The notes under the pieces were generated by a model, which saw only the letters and a list, made by a program, of their open reading frames with translations, was not told the DNA's origin and did not search any database. The translations under genes were made by a program, and so were the position numbers. From the NCBI RefSeq assembly GCF_032197885.1, contig NZ_CP134160.1, forward strand, positions 1 to 40,736: a stretch of DNA of 40,736 bases, given 5' to 3'. Below, in pieces: positions 14,547 through 21,575 of this stretch. Within the stretch, counting starts at the first letter, position 1. Each line of letters begins with the position of its first letter. Source of the stretch: Levilactobacillus namurensis. GTDB lineage: Bacteria; Bacillota; Bacilli; Lactobacillales; Lactobacillaceae.

Positions 14547-14590
14547 AATCGGAAAATCCGAAATTATGTTTCGGAAATGCCTTTCGGTTT
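14547..14590. promoter_or_regulatory. Additional operators between the two repressor genes
   Basis: A second palindrome (ATCGGAAAATCCGAA, about 14549-14563) repeats the arms of the main operator. Two TTCGG half-sites in the same orientation (14570 and 14583) follow. Graded sites like these allow ordered CI/Cro binding and CI autoregulation. Confidence 0.7.
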
Positions 14591-14604
14591 TTATGAAACA
14601 ATGC

Positions 14605-14610
14605 TATAAT
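14605..14610 (+). promoter_or_regulatory. CI promoter -10 (extended)
   Basis: TGCTATAAT is an extended -10 with no good -35; the TTTCGG at the -35 distance is an operator half-site. A ribosome site AAGGGAGGG follows before the CI ATG at 14642. This suggests weak, repressor-responsive transcription. Confidence 0.6.
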
Positions 14611-14641
14611 TAGCTTATAAATTAAGGGAGGGAAATTAAAA

Positions 14642-15364
14642 ATGTTTTCTGATAATCTGAAATACCTGCGAGAAAAAAATAATATGAGTCAAATTGAACT
14701 TGCTATAAAGTTGGGACGTAAGAGTACCTCCTCAATCAGCGAATGGGAAAAAGGAAAATATCAGCCAAAAGCTGGTGTGCTTTCTGATATTGCACACATT
14801 TTTAATGTTAATTTAGATGATCTCATGAACAAAGATTTGCGCAATGAGAACGAGGTGTCCTCTCCTAAGCTTGATGTGTTAAGTATTTTTAATCAACTAA
14901 ACCTAAAACGTCAACAAGCTTCTTACAATTACATTTCTAATCAATTAAAGGAACAGCAAAACAATAATCAAAACGTCATCAAGTTCCCCAAGAACGATGA
15001 TACCCTCGAAATTACCGCCAGCGGTGTCCTCTCTGCTGGTGTGGGTGAGTTCCTTGATGATTCTACTAAGCCATTCACTGTAACCGTACATAAGCCCGTC
15101 CCTAGCAATTATGACTATGCCTTCCAGATAAACGGCCACTCAATGGAACCGGTTTACCAGGATAAGCAAGTTGTCTTCGTCAAGAAGGAAGACGATTACC
15201 GTGATGGTCAGATCATTGCCGCGGTTATGGACGGTTGCGCGTATCTGAAAAAGCTGTCAGTAGTTGATGGTGAAGCTATGCTGGTATCACTCAACCCACA
15301 ATATCCTAATATCAAAGTTGATAAAGAGACTGGCGTCAAAGTATTAGGCGTTGTGTTCTCGTAA
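14642..15364 (+). CDS. CI-like LexA/S24 lysogeny repressor
   Basis: 240 residues. An N-terminal XRE helix-turn-helix (LKYLREKNNMSQIELAIKLG) is followed by a linker and a C-terminal S24 domain. The cleavage region is SAGVGEF near residue 128, the catalytic Ser is in NGHSMEP near residue 165, and the Lys is in AYLKKLS near residue 203. RecA-ssDNA should therefore trigger self-cleavage, tying induction to DNA damage. It is divergent from the lytic operon with shared operators. No integrase follows it, unlike typical integrating relatives. Confidence 0.95.
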   Translation: MFSDNLKYLREKNNMSQIELAIKLGRKSTSSISEWEKGKYQPKAGVLSDIAHIFNVNLDDLMNKDLRNENEVSSPKLDVLSIFNQLNLKRQQASYNYISNQLKEQQNNNQNVIKFPKNDDTLEITASGVLSAGVGEFLDDSTKPFTVTVHKPVPSNYDYAFQINGHSMEPVYQDKQVVFVKKEDDYRDGQIIAAVMDGCAYLKKLSVVDGEAMLVSLNPQYPNIKVDKETGVKVLGVVFS

Positions 15365-15365
15365 G

Positions 15366-15387
15366 TCCCCTACACGGGGATTCTCTT
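15366..15387 (+). terminator. Short terminator-like hairpin after CI
   Basis: TCCCC and GGGGA around TACAC, followed by TTCTCTT. The T tract is interrupted, so it may only attenuate transcription into the downstream membrane gene. Confidence 0.45.
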
Positions 15388-15410
15388 AGCACTCAAAAAG
15401 AACATACGTT

Positions 15411-15455
15411 TGATTAGCCGGGTGGTTGGTCATGGGTCCGAGTCCTGTGTAATCA
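15411..15455 (+). ncRNA. Mini tRNA-like element or att remnant downstream of CI
   Basis: TGATTA pairs with TAATCA at the ends. GCC/GGT close a D-like loop containing GGTGG, and CATGGG-TCCGAGT-CCTGTG forms a six-pair T-like arm; no anticodon arm is present. At 45 bases it mirrors the anticodon-less RNA at 5968-6025. Alternatively it is a decayed tRNA 3' piece left from an attP site, since attP often lies here in integrating phages. Confidence 0.3.
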
Positions 15456-15473
15456 GTTGATTAATTAAAAAAT

Positions 15474-15504
15474 AATACCGCCAGTCCTCAGGATTAGCGG
15501 TATT
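15474..15504 (-). terminator. Minus-strand terminator
   Basis: AATACCGC and GCGGTATT flank an inner TCC/GGA pair; on the minus strand the stem is followed by ATTATTTTTT. It would stop read-through from the S-layer gene towards CI. Confidence 0.6.
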
Positions 15505-15617
15505 ATAACTATATAAGACCAGATACGGAAGTCGGTAAAAGCTGGACCCGTTCTAGGAGAATAATGCTATGGGACTTTTTAGAAGATAAATAAATCCATT
15601 AGGGGGGGGCGCTCGCA

Positions 15618-15866
15618 ATGCTTTTACTACTAACACTCATAGTTATATGGGCAGGATACAAGTTCTTCACGCAGTGGATATGGTGGATCATAGGCATCAT
15701 ACTGCTAATAGACGTATGGAAGATTGTTACGTCATGGCCAGCGTTATTGATCATTGCCGGTACATGCTTCTACTTGCTATATAAGCGACATAAAGATAAG
15801 ATACCATGTAGGAAAATTAAACCTAAATTGTCTGAACCAGTTAACATGCATGGAAAACACTTTTAA
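15618..15866 (+). CDS. Two-helix membrane protein next to CI
   Basis: 82 residues. Hydrophobic segments span about residues 1-30 (MLLLLTLIVIWAGYKF, then WIWWIIGIILLI) and 38-55 (SWPALLIIAGTCFYLLY), followed by a basic cytoplasmic-type tail. The ribosome site is an unusual run of eight G (15602-15609). A six-codon frame (MGLFRR, 15569-15589, with TAGGAGAA upstream) precedes it and could act as a leader. It is on the CI strand and likely expressed in lysogeny. A superinfection-exclusion role is inferred from position and topology only. Confidence 0.65.
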   Translation: MLLLLTLIVIWAGYKFFTQWIWWIIGIILLIDVWKIVTSWPALLIIAGTCFYLLYKRHKDKIPCRKIKPKLSEPVNMHGKHF

Positions 15867-15876
15867 TCTTATGTAT

Positions 15877-15910
15877 AAAAAAGGGAAACCCAAATGGGTT
15901 TCCCTTTTAA
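15877..15910. terminator. Bidirectional terminator shared by the membrane gene and the S-layer gene
   Basis: AAAAGGGAAACCC and GGGTTTCCCTTTT form a 13-pair stem with a four-base loop, with A and T tracts on both sides. It can end transcripts arriving from either direction. Confidence 0.85.
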
Positions 15911-15927
15911 AAAACTAGTTAAACTGA

Positions 15928-17268
15928 CTAAGCAATCCAGCTATTATCGGTTGGGTTACTCGTGGCACTGCCTTCAACTAATTTAGCACCAAAACCGGCC
16001 TTTAAAGTATCCCCGTATGAAGCATTACGGTTATCACTATTAAATGGTGTTGATTCAAATGTAAATTCATAATGATAAGCCTTACCTGCGTTTGTATAGT
16101 AAGTCTTAGTTCCCTTAACTGTACCGTTTTCATCAAGTGAGTTACTAATCTTGGTTAAGTTATCAGAAATTAAGCTATTCTTAACACCAGTTAAAAGACT
16201 AGTATCCATCTTAATGGAAAGATCAGAAGCTGAAATTGATGAGTTTACATTCAGTGCACCTGCAACTTTAACATTACCATTATCCACTTGGTTTACATAC
16301 AAAGCAACCTTTGAAGTAGCGGATTCTGTAACATTAACATAAACATTATTACCGTATTGTGCACCATTAGTGTAAGCACCGACTACGCGATAACCAGCAG
16401 GAGCACTGCTCTTTACAAACTCGCTCAAAGTTTGACCTGCAGCATTCTTAGCATTATTTACAAGTTTACCTGCTTTGGCGTCCTTGTCAGTAGAAACGAA
16501 TACAGCTTTTCTACCAGTACCGTTATAAACAACAGTGACACTGTTATCATTGGTTAGGGCAACGTCACTAAAGGACAACGTCAAACCACCTAAGTCTTGC
16601 TTATTGGTATCGTATCCCTTGCCAGCGTAGATCCAACCAGAGATTGAAGAATTCTTGCTATCAGTTACGTGATAGTATAAAGAACCTTCTTTAGTCTTAG
16701 TTGCGGCCTTATCAACTGTGAATGGATCAGTCTTGGCAACACCGTAAAGGCTAACCTTCTTGGCATGGATATCAGTATTCTTAGGAGCAGTCCAAAGAGT
16801 ATGCTTTGAAATATCCTTCAAGTAATAACCAGTAGTACGTACTGGATTAGCAACAGTAGTCAAAGTATCAGTGGTCTTGATACCGCCAGCAAAAGCGCCG
16901 GCAGTCTTACCACCGTAGATGTAACCACGGTACTTCTTGTCCATGGTAACAATCTTGTAGTATACGGAACCACGGTTAGTAGTCTTAGTACCGTATGCGT
17001 AGAAAGTGTCGTTGGACTTCTTTGAAGCAGCTAACTTAGCAACTGTCTTCTTAGAAGCAACAACCTTAGCACCCTTAACAGTACCTGGCTTTGAGTAAAT
17101 AGCATGAGTACCGTTTACCAAAACATTTTGACCCTTAGTAAGGGCAGTGTATGAGCCTGCAGTTGCGTAGCTCTTAGCACTTGCAGTAGTGGTAGTAACA
17201 GCTGAAAGACCAGCTAAACCTAACACTGCAGCGCCTACATAAATAGACTTTGCGAATGATGAACGCAT
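15928..17268 (-). CDS. S-layer protein (L. brevis Slp type)
   Basis: 446 residues. A signal peptide MRSSFAKSIYVGAAVLGLAG ends at TASA before KSYATAGSYTALT, the conserved start of mature L. brevis-type S-layer proteins. Residues about 50-220 hold the cell-wall-binding repeats (YSKPGTVKGAKVVASK, GSVYYKIVTMDKKYRGYIYG, KEGSLYYHVTD, SGWIYAGKGYDT). The rest is a Thr/Ser/Asn-rich self-assembly region with no Cys. Size is close to SlpA (about 465). Codons favour the set used in highly expressed genes. It has its own promoter, AGGAGG and terminator. It would form or join the outer protein lattice of the host. I know of no such gene as ordinary phage cargo, so transfer from a host chromosome is inferred. 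Confidence 0.93.
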   Translation of the reverse strand: MRSSFAKSIYVGAAVLGLAGLSAVTTTTASAKSYATAGSYTALTKGQNVLVNGTHAIYSKPGTVKGAKVVASKKTVAKLAASKKSNDTFYAYGTKTTNRGSVYYKIVTMDKKYRGYIYGGKTAGAFAGGIKTTDTLTTVANPVRTTGYYLKDISKHTLWTAPKNTDIHAKKVSLYGVAKTDPFTVDKAATKTKEGSLYYHVTDSKNSSISGWIYAGKGYDTNKQDLGGLTLSFSDVALTNDNSVTVVYNGTGRKAVFVSTDKDAKAGKLVNNAKNAAGQTLSEFVKSSAPAGYRVVGAYTNGAQYGNNVYVNVTESATSKVALYVNQVDNGNVKVAGALNVNSSISASDLSIKMDTSLLTGVKNSLISDNLTKISNSLDENGTVKGTKTYYTNAGKAYHYEFTFESTPFNSDNRNASYGDTLKAGFGAKLVEGSATSNPTDNSWIA

Positions 17269-17343
17269 AGATGAAAACCTCCTGTAATTTCTTTATTAGC
17301 AAAAAAGTTATGTAAATTATTACAATCATTTCTGCTAATGAAG

Positions 17344-17372
17344 ATTATACCATACGATGTCTATTACGCCAA
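17344..17372 (-). promoter_or_regulatory. S-layer gene promoter
   Basis: TTGGCG, a 17-base spacer and TATAAT with an extended TGG upstream on the minus strand. It predicts a leader of about 70 bases before the AUG, with AGGAGG near its end. Confidence 0.75.
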
Positions 17373-17423
17373 AAGAAAACTTTAACAAATTCACAAAAAA
17401 GTCATAATTACGGAAAAGGGCAT

Positions 17424-17454
17424 AAAAAAACCCTTCAACAGGTCAGCGGAAGGG
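17424..17454 (-). terminator. Minus-strand terminator upstream of the S-layer promoter
   Basis: On the minus strand CCCTTC and GAAGGG pair around a 12-base loop and are followed by seven T. Confidence 0.7.
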
Positions 17455-17535
17455 AAGAAATCAAGGATTCATCTATGCAAAAACAATTATAACCTATATG
17501 TAGTAAAAAAGCAATGACGATGAAATATTCGTAAC

Positions 17536-17566
17536 AAAAAAGGACGCCCTGCTTGAAGGAGCGTCC
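17536..17566 (-). terminator. Minus-strand terminator downstream of the BRCT gene
   Basis: GGACGC and GCGTCC pair and lead into TTTTTT on the minus strand. Confidence 0.7.
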
Positions 17567-17907
17567 AATCTTCAAAGAAGGAAGAATAAAAACCAACTTT
17601 AAAGAAATCTCTTAATGTAGACTAACATCTATTTAATATAATGTCAATAAGAATAGAAAGAATAACGTTTCCATTAAGTTACTAACAGTAACCTAATAAC
17701 ACTTACCATCATCTCATTGCTTAACATGCTATGGTTGATAATACAATTAGCTATACCGATTCTTACTTTACATAAGGCGGCTTATCCCAAGTAACCACCA
17801 TTCACCCCGATACTTCCACATTCCGTTATTTTTCGATTGTGAAAAGCGGTGGAGGAGGATTGGTCTAGGTGAAAATCGCGAAAACTTAGGAAAGCCACTT
17901 TGTGAAG

Positions 17908-18186
17908 TTAACCGTCCAAACTCCTAGACCATTGCGCCAATCGTGCCTGACACCAGGCCAAAAACTCACGTTCTGAAATCGTTGGGGTTCCCGTCAATAA
18001 CTTTTTTGTGATCGGCTCCTCACCTAAAACCGTCTCAATTAACCCCACCACTAAATAATCCGTCTGTTTCGTCACCCAATTTTGTGGCTTTGCCCCCAAG
18101 ACTTGCGCCAAGCTAAAAGCTTGTTGCCGAGTCATGGTTGTTAAGCGACCGGTAAAAGCAATCTCACAATTTTTTAAATCAAGCAT
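17908..18186 (-). CDS. Stand-alone BRCT-domain protein
   Basis: 92 residues, essentially one BRCT domain: CEIAFTGRLTTMTRQQAFSL, a Gly-Ala-Lys turn (VLGAKPQNWVTKQTDYLVVG), then ISEREFLAWC with the conserved Trp. In bacteria this domain is normally the C-terminus of NAD-dependent DNA ligase. A free version cannot ligate but can bind DNA ends or partners, or compete with ligase. Lone BRCT genes occur on lactobacillus plasmids, which fits the plasmid-like region here. No promoter is certain. Confidence 0.82.
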   Translation of the reverse strand: MLDLKNCEIAFTGRLTTMTRQQAFSLAQVLGAKPQNWVTKQTDYLVVGLIETVLGEEPITKKLLTGTPTISEREFLAWCQARLAQWSRSLDG

Positions 18187-18444
18187 TTCAAATCATCAAC
18201 TTTCTTGATTTTAATGTTGGTTTTGACTTGACGGGTTACGGTTTTCCATTCAGTTTAGAGGGAGTGACGTTTTGAGCGCAGAATTGTTCCCTGGAATCAG
18301 CTATTTGGAATAACTGAACCAGAGTACAATTCTACGCTAAGGTTTCCCCTTAGTTCGTCGGTCGTTAACGCCCGTCGCTTGTCTGTACAATTGCGGTATT
18401 GCTACCACCACTCATTATAAACCTACGTTTTCGGTTTAACCTAC

Positions 18445-18467
18445 TAAAAAACGCCCTAGCAGGCGTT
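18445..18467 (-). terminator. Minus-strand terminator
   Basis: AACGCC and GGCGTT form a six-pair stem with a six-base loop, followed on the minus strand by TTTTTT. No minus-strand gene ends here, hinting at an unlisted RNA from the right. Confidence 0.6.
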
Positions 18468-18735
18468 GGTAATACGTATTTTTATTTGTTCGATCACCAA
18501 CTAATCAGTGGCACCAAGCCGAAGCTTCGTTTTACCACCCGCGCCGTTAATGGTCGCGCTCACCATTCACCACCCAGCCGTACAGATGACCTTGTTGTGG
18601 TATAGCCAGACTTATTGAAGTCGCCCTGGCAAACGTGTCCCCTTGGATTTAGACCCCAGCTTGTCCCCTAGGGCTTTAAAAATCGCACCGGCCATGATAT
18701 AATAGTCATTAAACAATGATGACTTTTTTGTGGCG

Positions 18736-18766
18736 CTCACCGATTCCTGTCGGTGGGTGTTTTTTT
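18736..18766 (+). terminator. Plus-strand terminator upstream of parA
   Basis: CTCACCGA and TCGGTGGG form a stem followed by TGTTTTTTT. Another hairpin (AGTCAT/ATGACT plus six T) lies directly upstream at 18704-18729. They would isolate parA from upstream transcription or end a short RNA. Confidence 0.7.
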
Positions 18767-18865
18767 GTATATAATTTAGTAGACTTATTATTTATTAATG
18801 CCCACGAAGTAATGGTAACCCTGAATCGACAGTTTGTCAAACTTCTAATAAATTATAAATAATAA

Positions 18866-18904
18866 ATTATTTATTTTAAATTACATATTATTTATTTTAA
18901 ATTA
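18866..18904. repeat. Partition iterons upstream of parA (two direct 18-mers)
   Basis: ATTATTTATTTTAAATTA occurs at 18866-18883 and 18887-18904, a 21-bp period of two helical turns. Two more copies lie at 19955-19992. Such spaced repeats flanking a ParA operon are expected for centromere or operator sites bound by the small partner protein. Confidence 0.75.
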
Positions 18905-18945
18905 TCTTCTCATTGTGTTATCATTGCGTCATTGGAGGATATACT

Positions 18946-19734
18946 ATGAGAGCTAAAACATTACTACATTTTAACTTTAAAGGTGGCGTAGGCAAGACTA
19001 CACTGAGCGTCATGAACACATATTTATTAGGTGCCAGCAAAAACAAAGTTTTGCTGATTGACCTCGACCCACAGGCAAACGCTACCGAAATTATGAAAGC
19101 CACATTTAACAAAGAAATTGAACCGGCTGTGTCTCTTTACAACGGACTACTAAATTTTGATTTAAGTAAATCAGTAGTTACTCTAACCGACAATATCTCA
19201 ATAATTCCAGCTGATTGGGAACTAAGTTTATGGCCTGGTAAAGCTGAAAAAATTAAGTCTCATGACCGCATGCTTATATTAAGTGAGCTGATCAAGAGCT
19301 TTAAAGAACAATTTGACTACATTATTATTGATGTTCCGCCAACACTCTCCATTTTTACCAATAATGCAATTTTAGCCAGTGACTATATATCATTAGTATT
19401 GCAAACTCAAAAGCAAGCTTACACGTCTGTTCTTAAAACTGCACAGTATATGTTTCAATTAAAAAGTGATTATCAAGCATCTTTTAACGTTGCTGGTGTA
19501 ATTCTTTACCTCGTTAAAAAAGACGCCAAAGTTGATAAAGAAATAACACAAGCTGCCATAGATTCATTTGGAGACGCTGTATTTTCCAACAGAATTTGGC
19601 AGCAGGAACGAGTTAAGCTGTTTTCAAACGAAGGCATCAAAAATGAAGACCACTGGGATAAACGAGCAATTGGAATGTACGATATGGTGCTAAAAGAACA
19701 ACTAAAACGGATTGGAGAAATGGAAAATGGCTAA
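18946..19734 (+). CDS. parA: ParA-family partition ATPase
   Basis: 262 residues from ATG 18946, with GGAGG upstream. The deviant Walker A is FNFKGGVGKTTLSVMNTYLL near residue 12. VLLIDLDPQANATE (Walker A' region) and YIIIDVPPTLSIFTNNA (Walker B) follow, all typical of plasmid ParA/Soj proteins. ATP-dependent DNA binding on the nucleoid would position plasmid copies. It starts a three-gene plus-strand unit bracketed by 18-bp repeats. No N-terminal HTH is present, so autoregulation probably needs the downstream partner (type Ib-like). Confidence 0.93.
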   Translation: MRAKTLLHFNFKGGVGKTTLSVMNTYLLGASKNKVLLIDLDPQANATEIMKATFNKEIEPAVSLYNGLLNFDLSKSVVTLTDNISIIPADWELSLWPGKAEKIKSHDRMLILSELIKSFKEQFDYIIIDVPPTLSIFTNNAILASDYISLVLQTQKQAYTSVLKTAQYMFQLKSDYQASFNVAGVILYLVKKDAKVDKEITQAAIDSFGDAVFSNRIWQQERVKLFSNEGIKNEDHWDKRAIGMYDMVLKEQLKRIGEMENG

Positions 19735-19957
19735 TGATTTTTTAGGAAAATTAGCAAAACAAGCTAACCAACAACTAGGCGACAATGAAAGCCCATTTAA
19801 ACAAAAAAAAGAAGTCACTAGGCCCGTACAAGTACGTGAAGGTACGTATAAAATGATTAAAGATATAGCCTATAAGGAAGCTAAGATAGTTGATGTCATT
19901 GACTCTATGCTTAAATACGCTATCAATTCAGGCGAGTTTGACGAAGATAATAAATAA
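19727..19957 (+). CDS. Small ParA partner, probable centromere-binding protein
   Basis: 76 residues from ATG 19727 (MANDFLGKLAKQANQQ), overlapping the parA stop by 8 bases. The C-terminal half, RPVQVREGTYKMIKDIAYKE then VIDSMLKYAI, fits a ribbon-helix-helix fold (a strand, then two helices). The N-terminal segment is flexible and may stimulate ParA. Type Ib partition systems pair ParA with exactly such small proteins. It should bind the flanking 18-bp repeats; this is inferred. Confidence 0.75.
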   Translation: MANDFLGKLAKQANQQLGDNESPFKQKKEVTRPVQVREGTYKMIKDIAYKEAKIVDVIDSMLKYAINSGEFDEDNK

Positions 19958-19992
19958 TTTAAAATAAAAAATAAATTGTTTATTTTAAATTA
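19955..19992. repeat. Partition iterons, second cluster (one inverted, one direct)
   Basis: TAATTTAAAATAAAAAAT (19955-19972) is the inverted form and ATTGTTTATTTTAAATTA (19975-19992) the direct form of the 18-mer upstream of parA, each 17/18 identical. They lie between the second and third genes of the operon. Confidence 0.75.
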
Positions 19993-20012
19993 CAAAAATT
20001 CGAGGTGCTTTG

Positions 20013-20306
20013 ATGAATAAAAAACGAGCGACTATTATATTTGATGAAGATGTCTCAGCTCAAACTAGCAGTGTCAGAAAGCCTGTTGCAGATTCGGTCA
20101 CTTTTGACACAAACCTAAAAATCAACAACCACATTAGAAACAAATTGCAAGCAATGGCTGTATTAGGGTATAGTGACAATCAAAAGGCAGCTATTGAAGT
20201 AGCTTTATCTGTTTATATTGAATCTTTGACTTCAGACGAACGTAAAGAATTAGAATTTCAAATTGATTCTTTAGAAAAACGTGATGTACGCGTAAAAAAT
20301 AAATAA
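20013..20306 (+). CDS. Plasmid-associated DUF5388-like protein
   Basis: 97 residues from ATG 20013, after GAGGTG. The central VTFDTNLKINNHIRNKLQAM, then LGYSDNQKAAIEVALSVYIE, resembles the helix-rich RHH-like core of DUF5388-type proteins found beside ParA on lactobacillus and leuconostoc plasmids. Those are thought to act in segregation or copy control. The basic C-terminus (KKRDVRVKNK-like) could contact DNA. The preceding iterons suggest autoregulation. Confidence 0.65.
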   Translation: MNKKRATIIFDEDVSAQTSSVRKPVADSVTFDTNLKINNHIRNKLQAMAVLGYSDNQKAAIEVALSVYIESLTSDERKELEFQIDSLEKRDVRVKNK

Positions 20307-20379
20307 TCACGCGCGCTCAGACAACACGTTCACCTTTTAGACGTATAACTTGTCCGTTTAAATGAAGCAGAATGCACAC

Positions 20380-20437
20380 AAAAAAAGACCATCCAAAGAA
20401 GATGTTATGTGGGTATCTTCTTAGACGGTCTTTTTTT
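20380..20437. terminator. Bidirectional terminator between partition and lysis operons
   Basis: AAAAAAAGACC and GGTCTTTTTTT close a long hairpin with an inner AGAAGAT/ATCTTCT stem. A and T tracts on either side let it end both the plus-strand partition unit and the minus-strand late operon. Confidence 0.85.
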
Positions 20438-20487
20438 ATGGATGGAATGTCAGAACGAGATTAATTATAACACTTGGTTATCCGTGG

Positions 20488-20757
20488 TTACAGAAATTTC
20501 TCGATAACGTATATCAGGAGGGTGACTCCAATCCCTGAGATTAGAATGCCAATCAGCCAGTTTTGAATACTGGTCAATCGGTCAATTCGATGAGAACTCT
20601 CAATGGATTTTGCCAGAGCTTTATCGGCTTTGTTATCAATCTCATCTACCTGATTGAGTTTGTCCTCAATGTCTTCAACTTTCTGCTTGGTGGCACTCAC
20701 ATCCTTTTGAATGTCAATCAGCATTCGGGTGGTATCCGTTAAGTCTCCATGGGGCAT
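20488..20757 (-). CDS. XhlA-like lysis-associated membrane protein
   Basis: 89 residues. A long N-terminal coiled coil (TKQKVEDIEDKLNQVDEI) is followed by one C-terminal transmembrane segment (NWLIGILISGIGVTLLIYVI). This is the XhlA/hemolysin layout, which cooperates with a holin in PBSX-type lysis. It overlaps the endolysin stop by one base and is the last gene of the late operon. Confidence 0.78.
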   Translation of the reverse strand: MPHGDLTDTTRMLIDIQKDVSATKQKVEDIEDKLNQVDEIDNKADKALAKSIESSHRIDRLTSIQNWLIGILISGIGVTLLIYVIEKFL

Positions 20758-21575
20758 TACTTACCACCCGATTTTCTAACCAGCTTCACGTATTTCTTGT
20801 TAGCTGAGATATAGCCAACGCCAGTCTTAATCCGGTAAACCTTACCGTACTTGACGGCCTTACCGTAAATGGTACTGCCCTTGGAGAAGTGAACACGGCG
20901 CTTATTAGCCTTGTTTAGGGCTGGCTTACTATACACGTTAACATGATTGGTAATCACTTCGTACAGGCCGTTATCAGCCCAGTATGAGGCTTTCTTATGG
21001 GTTGCCTTGGTAACCTTACCAGACAGCTTACCATCGAAGTCATAACTGCAATCCACACCGTGCCAGTTGTTGGTGTATTGCCAAGCGTTGGCCTTAGCTA
21101 CCCCCGGTTGACTGACACCATAAGCCGCCACCCAGATTGCTTTATCTACCAGTTGGGAACGATTGATCCGGCCAGCATTGAACCAGCTACCTGATCCGTA
21201 CGTAATCACATTCTTATACCCGTGACTAATCAGATACCGAAGGAACACATTAACCTGACTGGTCGTCTTCCATGGTAAGTCGGGTGCTTCCACATCAATG
21301 GCTAATACCGTGGACTTATCTAAGCCCATCTTCTTCACCCAAGCCAGAAAGTATTGAGCTTCAGCCGTTCCCCGACCATGAAAGAAATGGTAAACCCCAA
21401 CGGTATCAAACACTTTGAATCCATTAGCAATCTGGTTACCAGCCTTGGGACTGAGATAACCAGTGCCTTCAGTCAGCTTGACCATAATCCCATCAGCACC
21501 CCGCTTTTTGAGTTGCTTAATGTAAGCCAAAGAGTCGGCTTGGTATGATGACAAATCAACAATCTTTTTAGTCAT
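20757..21575 (-). CDS. GH25 endolysin (muramidase) with S-layer-like wall-binding tail
   Basis: 272 residues. The GH25 barrel (residues about 1-190) starts KIVDLSSYQADSLAYIKQLK; the catalytic Asp/Glu set includes VDLSS and AIDVEAPDLPW. WQYTNNWHGVDCSYDFDG is the standard last strand. The C-terminal 70 residues (NVYSKPALNKANKRRVHFSK, STIYGKAVKYGKVYRIKTGV) form an SH3-like repeat resembling the wall-binding part of the S-layer protein encoded here. No signal peptide, so release depends on the holin. Confidence 0.93.
   Translation of the reverse strand: MTKKIVDLSSYQADSLAYIKQLKKRGADGIMVKLTEGTGYLSPKAGNQIANGFKVFDTVGVYHFFHGRGTAEAQYFLAWVKKMGLDKSTVLAIDVEAPDLPWKTTSQVNVFLRYLISHGYKNVITYGSGSWFNAGRINRSQLVDKAIWVAAYGVSQPGVAKANAWQYTNNWHGVDCSYDFDGKLSGKVTKATHKKASYWADNGLYEVITNHVNVYSKPALNKANKRRVHFSKGSTIYGKAVKYGKVYRIKTGVGYISANKKYVKLVRKSGGK

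Larger units (their letters stand above)
17373..17907. other. Gene-free AT-rich stretch between S-layer and BRCT genes
   Basis: I see no supported coding frame here. It contains two minus-strand terminators (listed separately), a GTTACT-AAC-AGTAAC inverted repeat at about 17677-17691, and an imperfect GGTCTAGG/CCTAGACC pair spanning about 17857-17929. It insulates the S-layer promoter from upstream transcription. Confidence 0.6.
18187..18945. other. Structured non-coding region upstream of the partition locus
   Basis: No convincing gene lies in these 759 bases. It holds a 13-base inverted repeat with one mismatch (AGCGCAGAATTGT at 18275 and ACAATTCTACGCT at 18326), a minus-strand terminator near 18450, and an extended -10 TGATATAAT (18696-18703). 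A plus-strand terminator follows near 18740, then an AT-rich repeat block before parA. It could include plasmid control RNAs or origin-related structures; this is inference. Confidence 0.5.

Noticed and set aside
18399..18605. Plus-strand 68-codon frame in the non-coding block
   Set aside because: No ribosome site, no recognisable motif, and a minus-strand terminator hairpin lies inside it.
18612..18695. Minus-strand 27-codon frame (MAGAIFKALGDK...)
   Set aside because: No ribosome site, too short, no family resemblance; its start coincides with a promoter-like element on the other strand.
14500..20400. Search for an integrase, excisionase or transposase
   Set aside because: None of the frames on either strand shows tyrosine or serine recombinase or transposase motifs.
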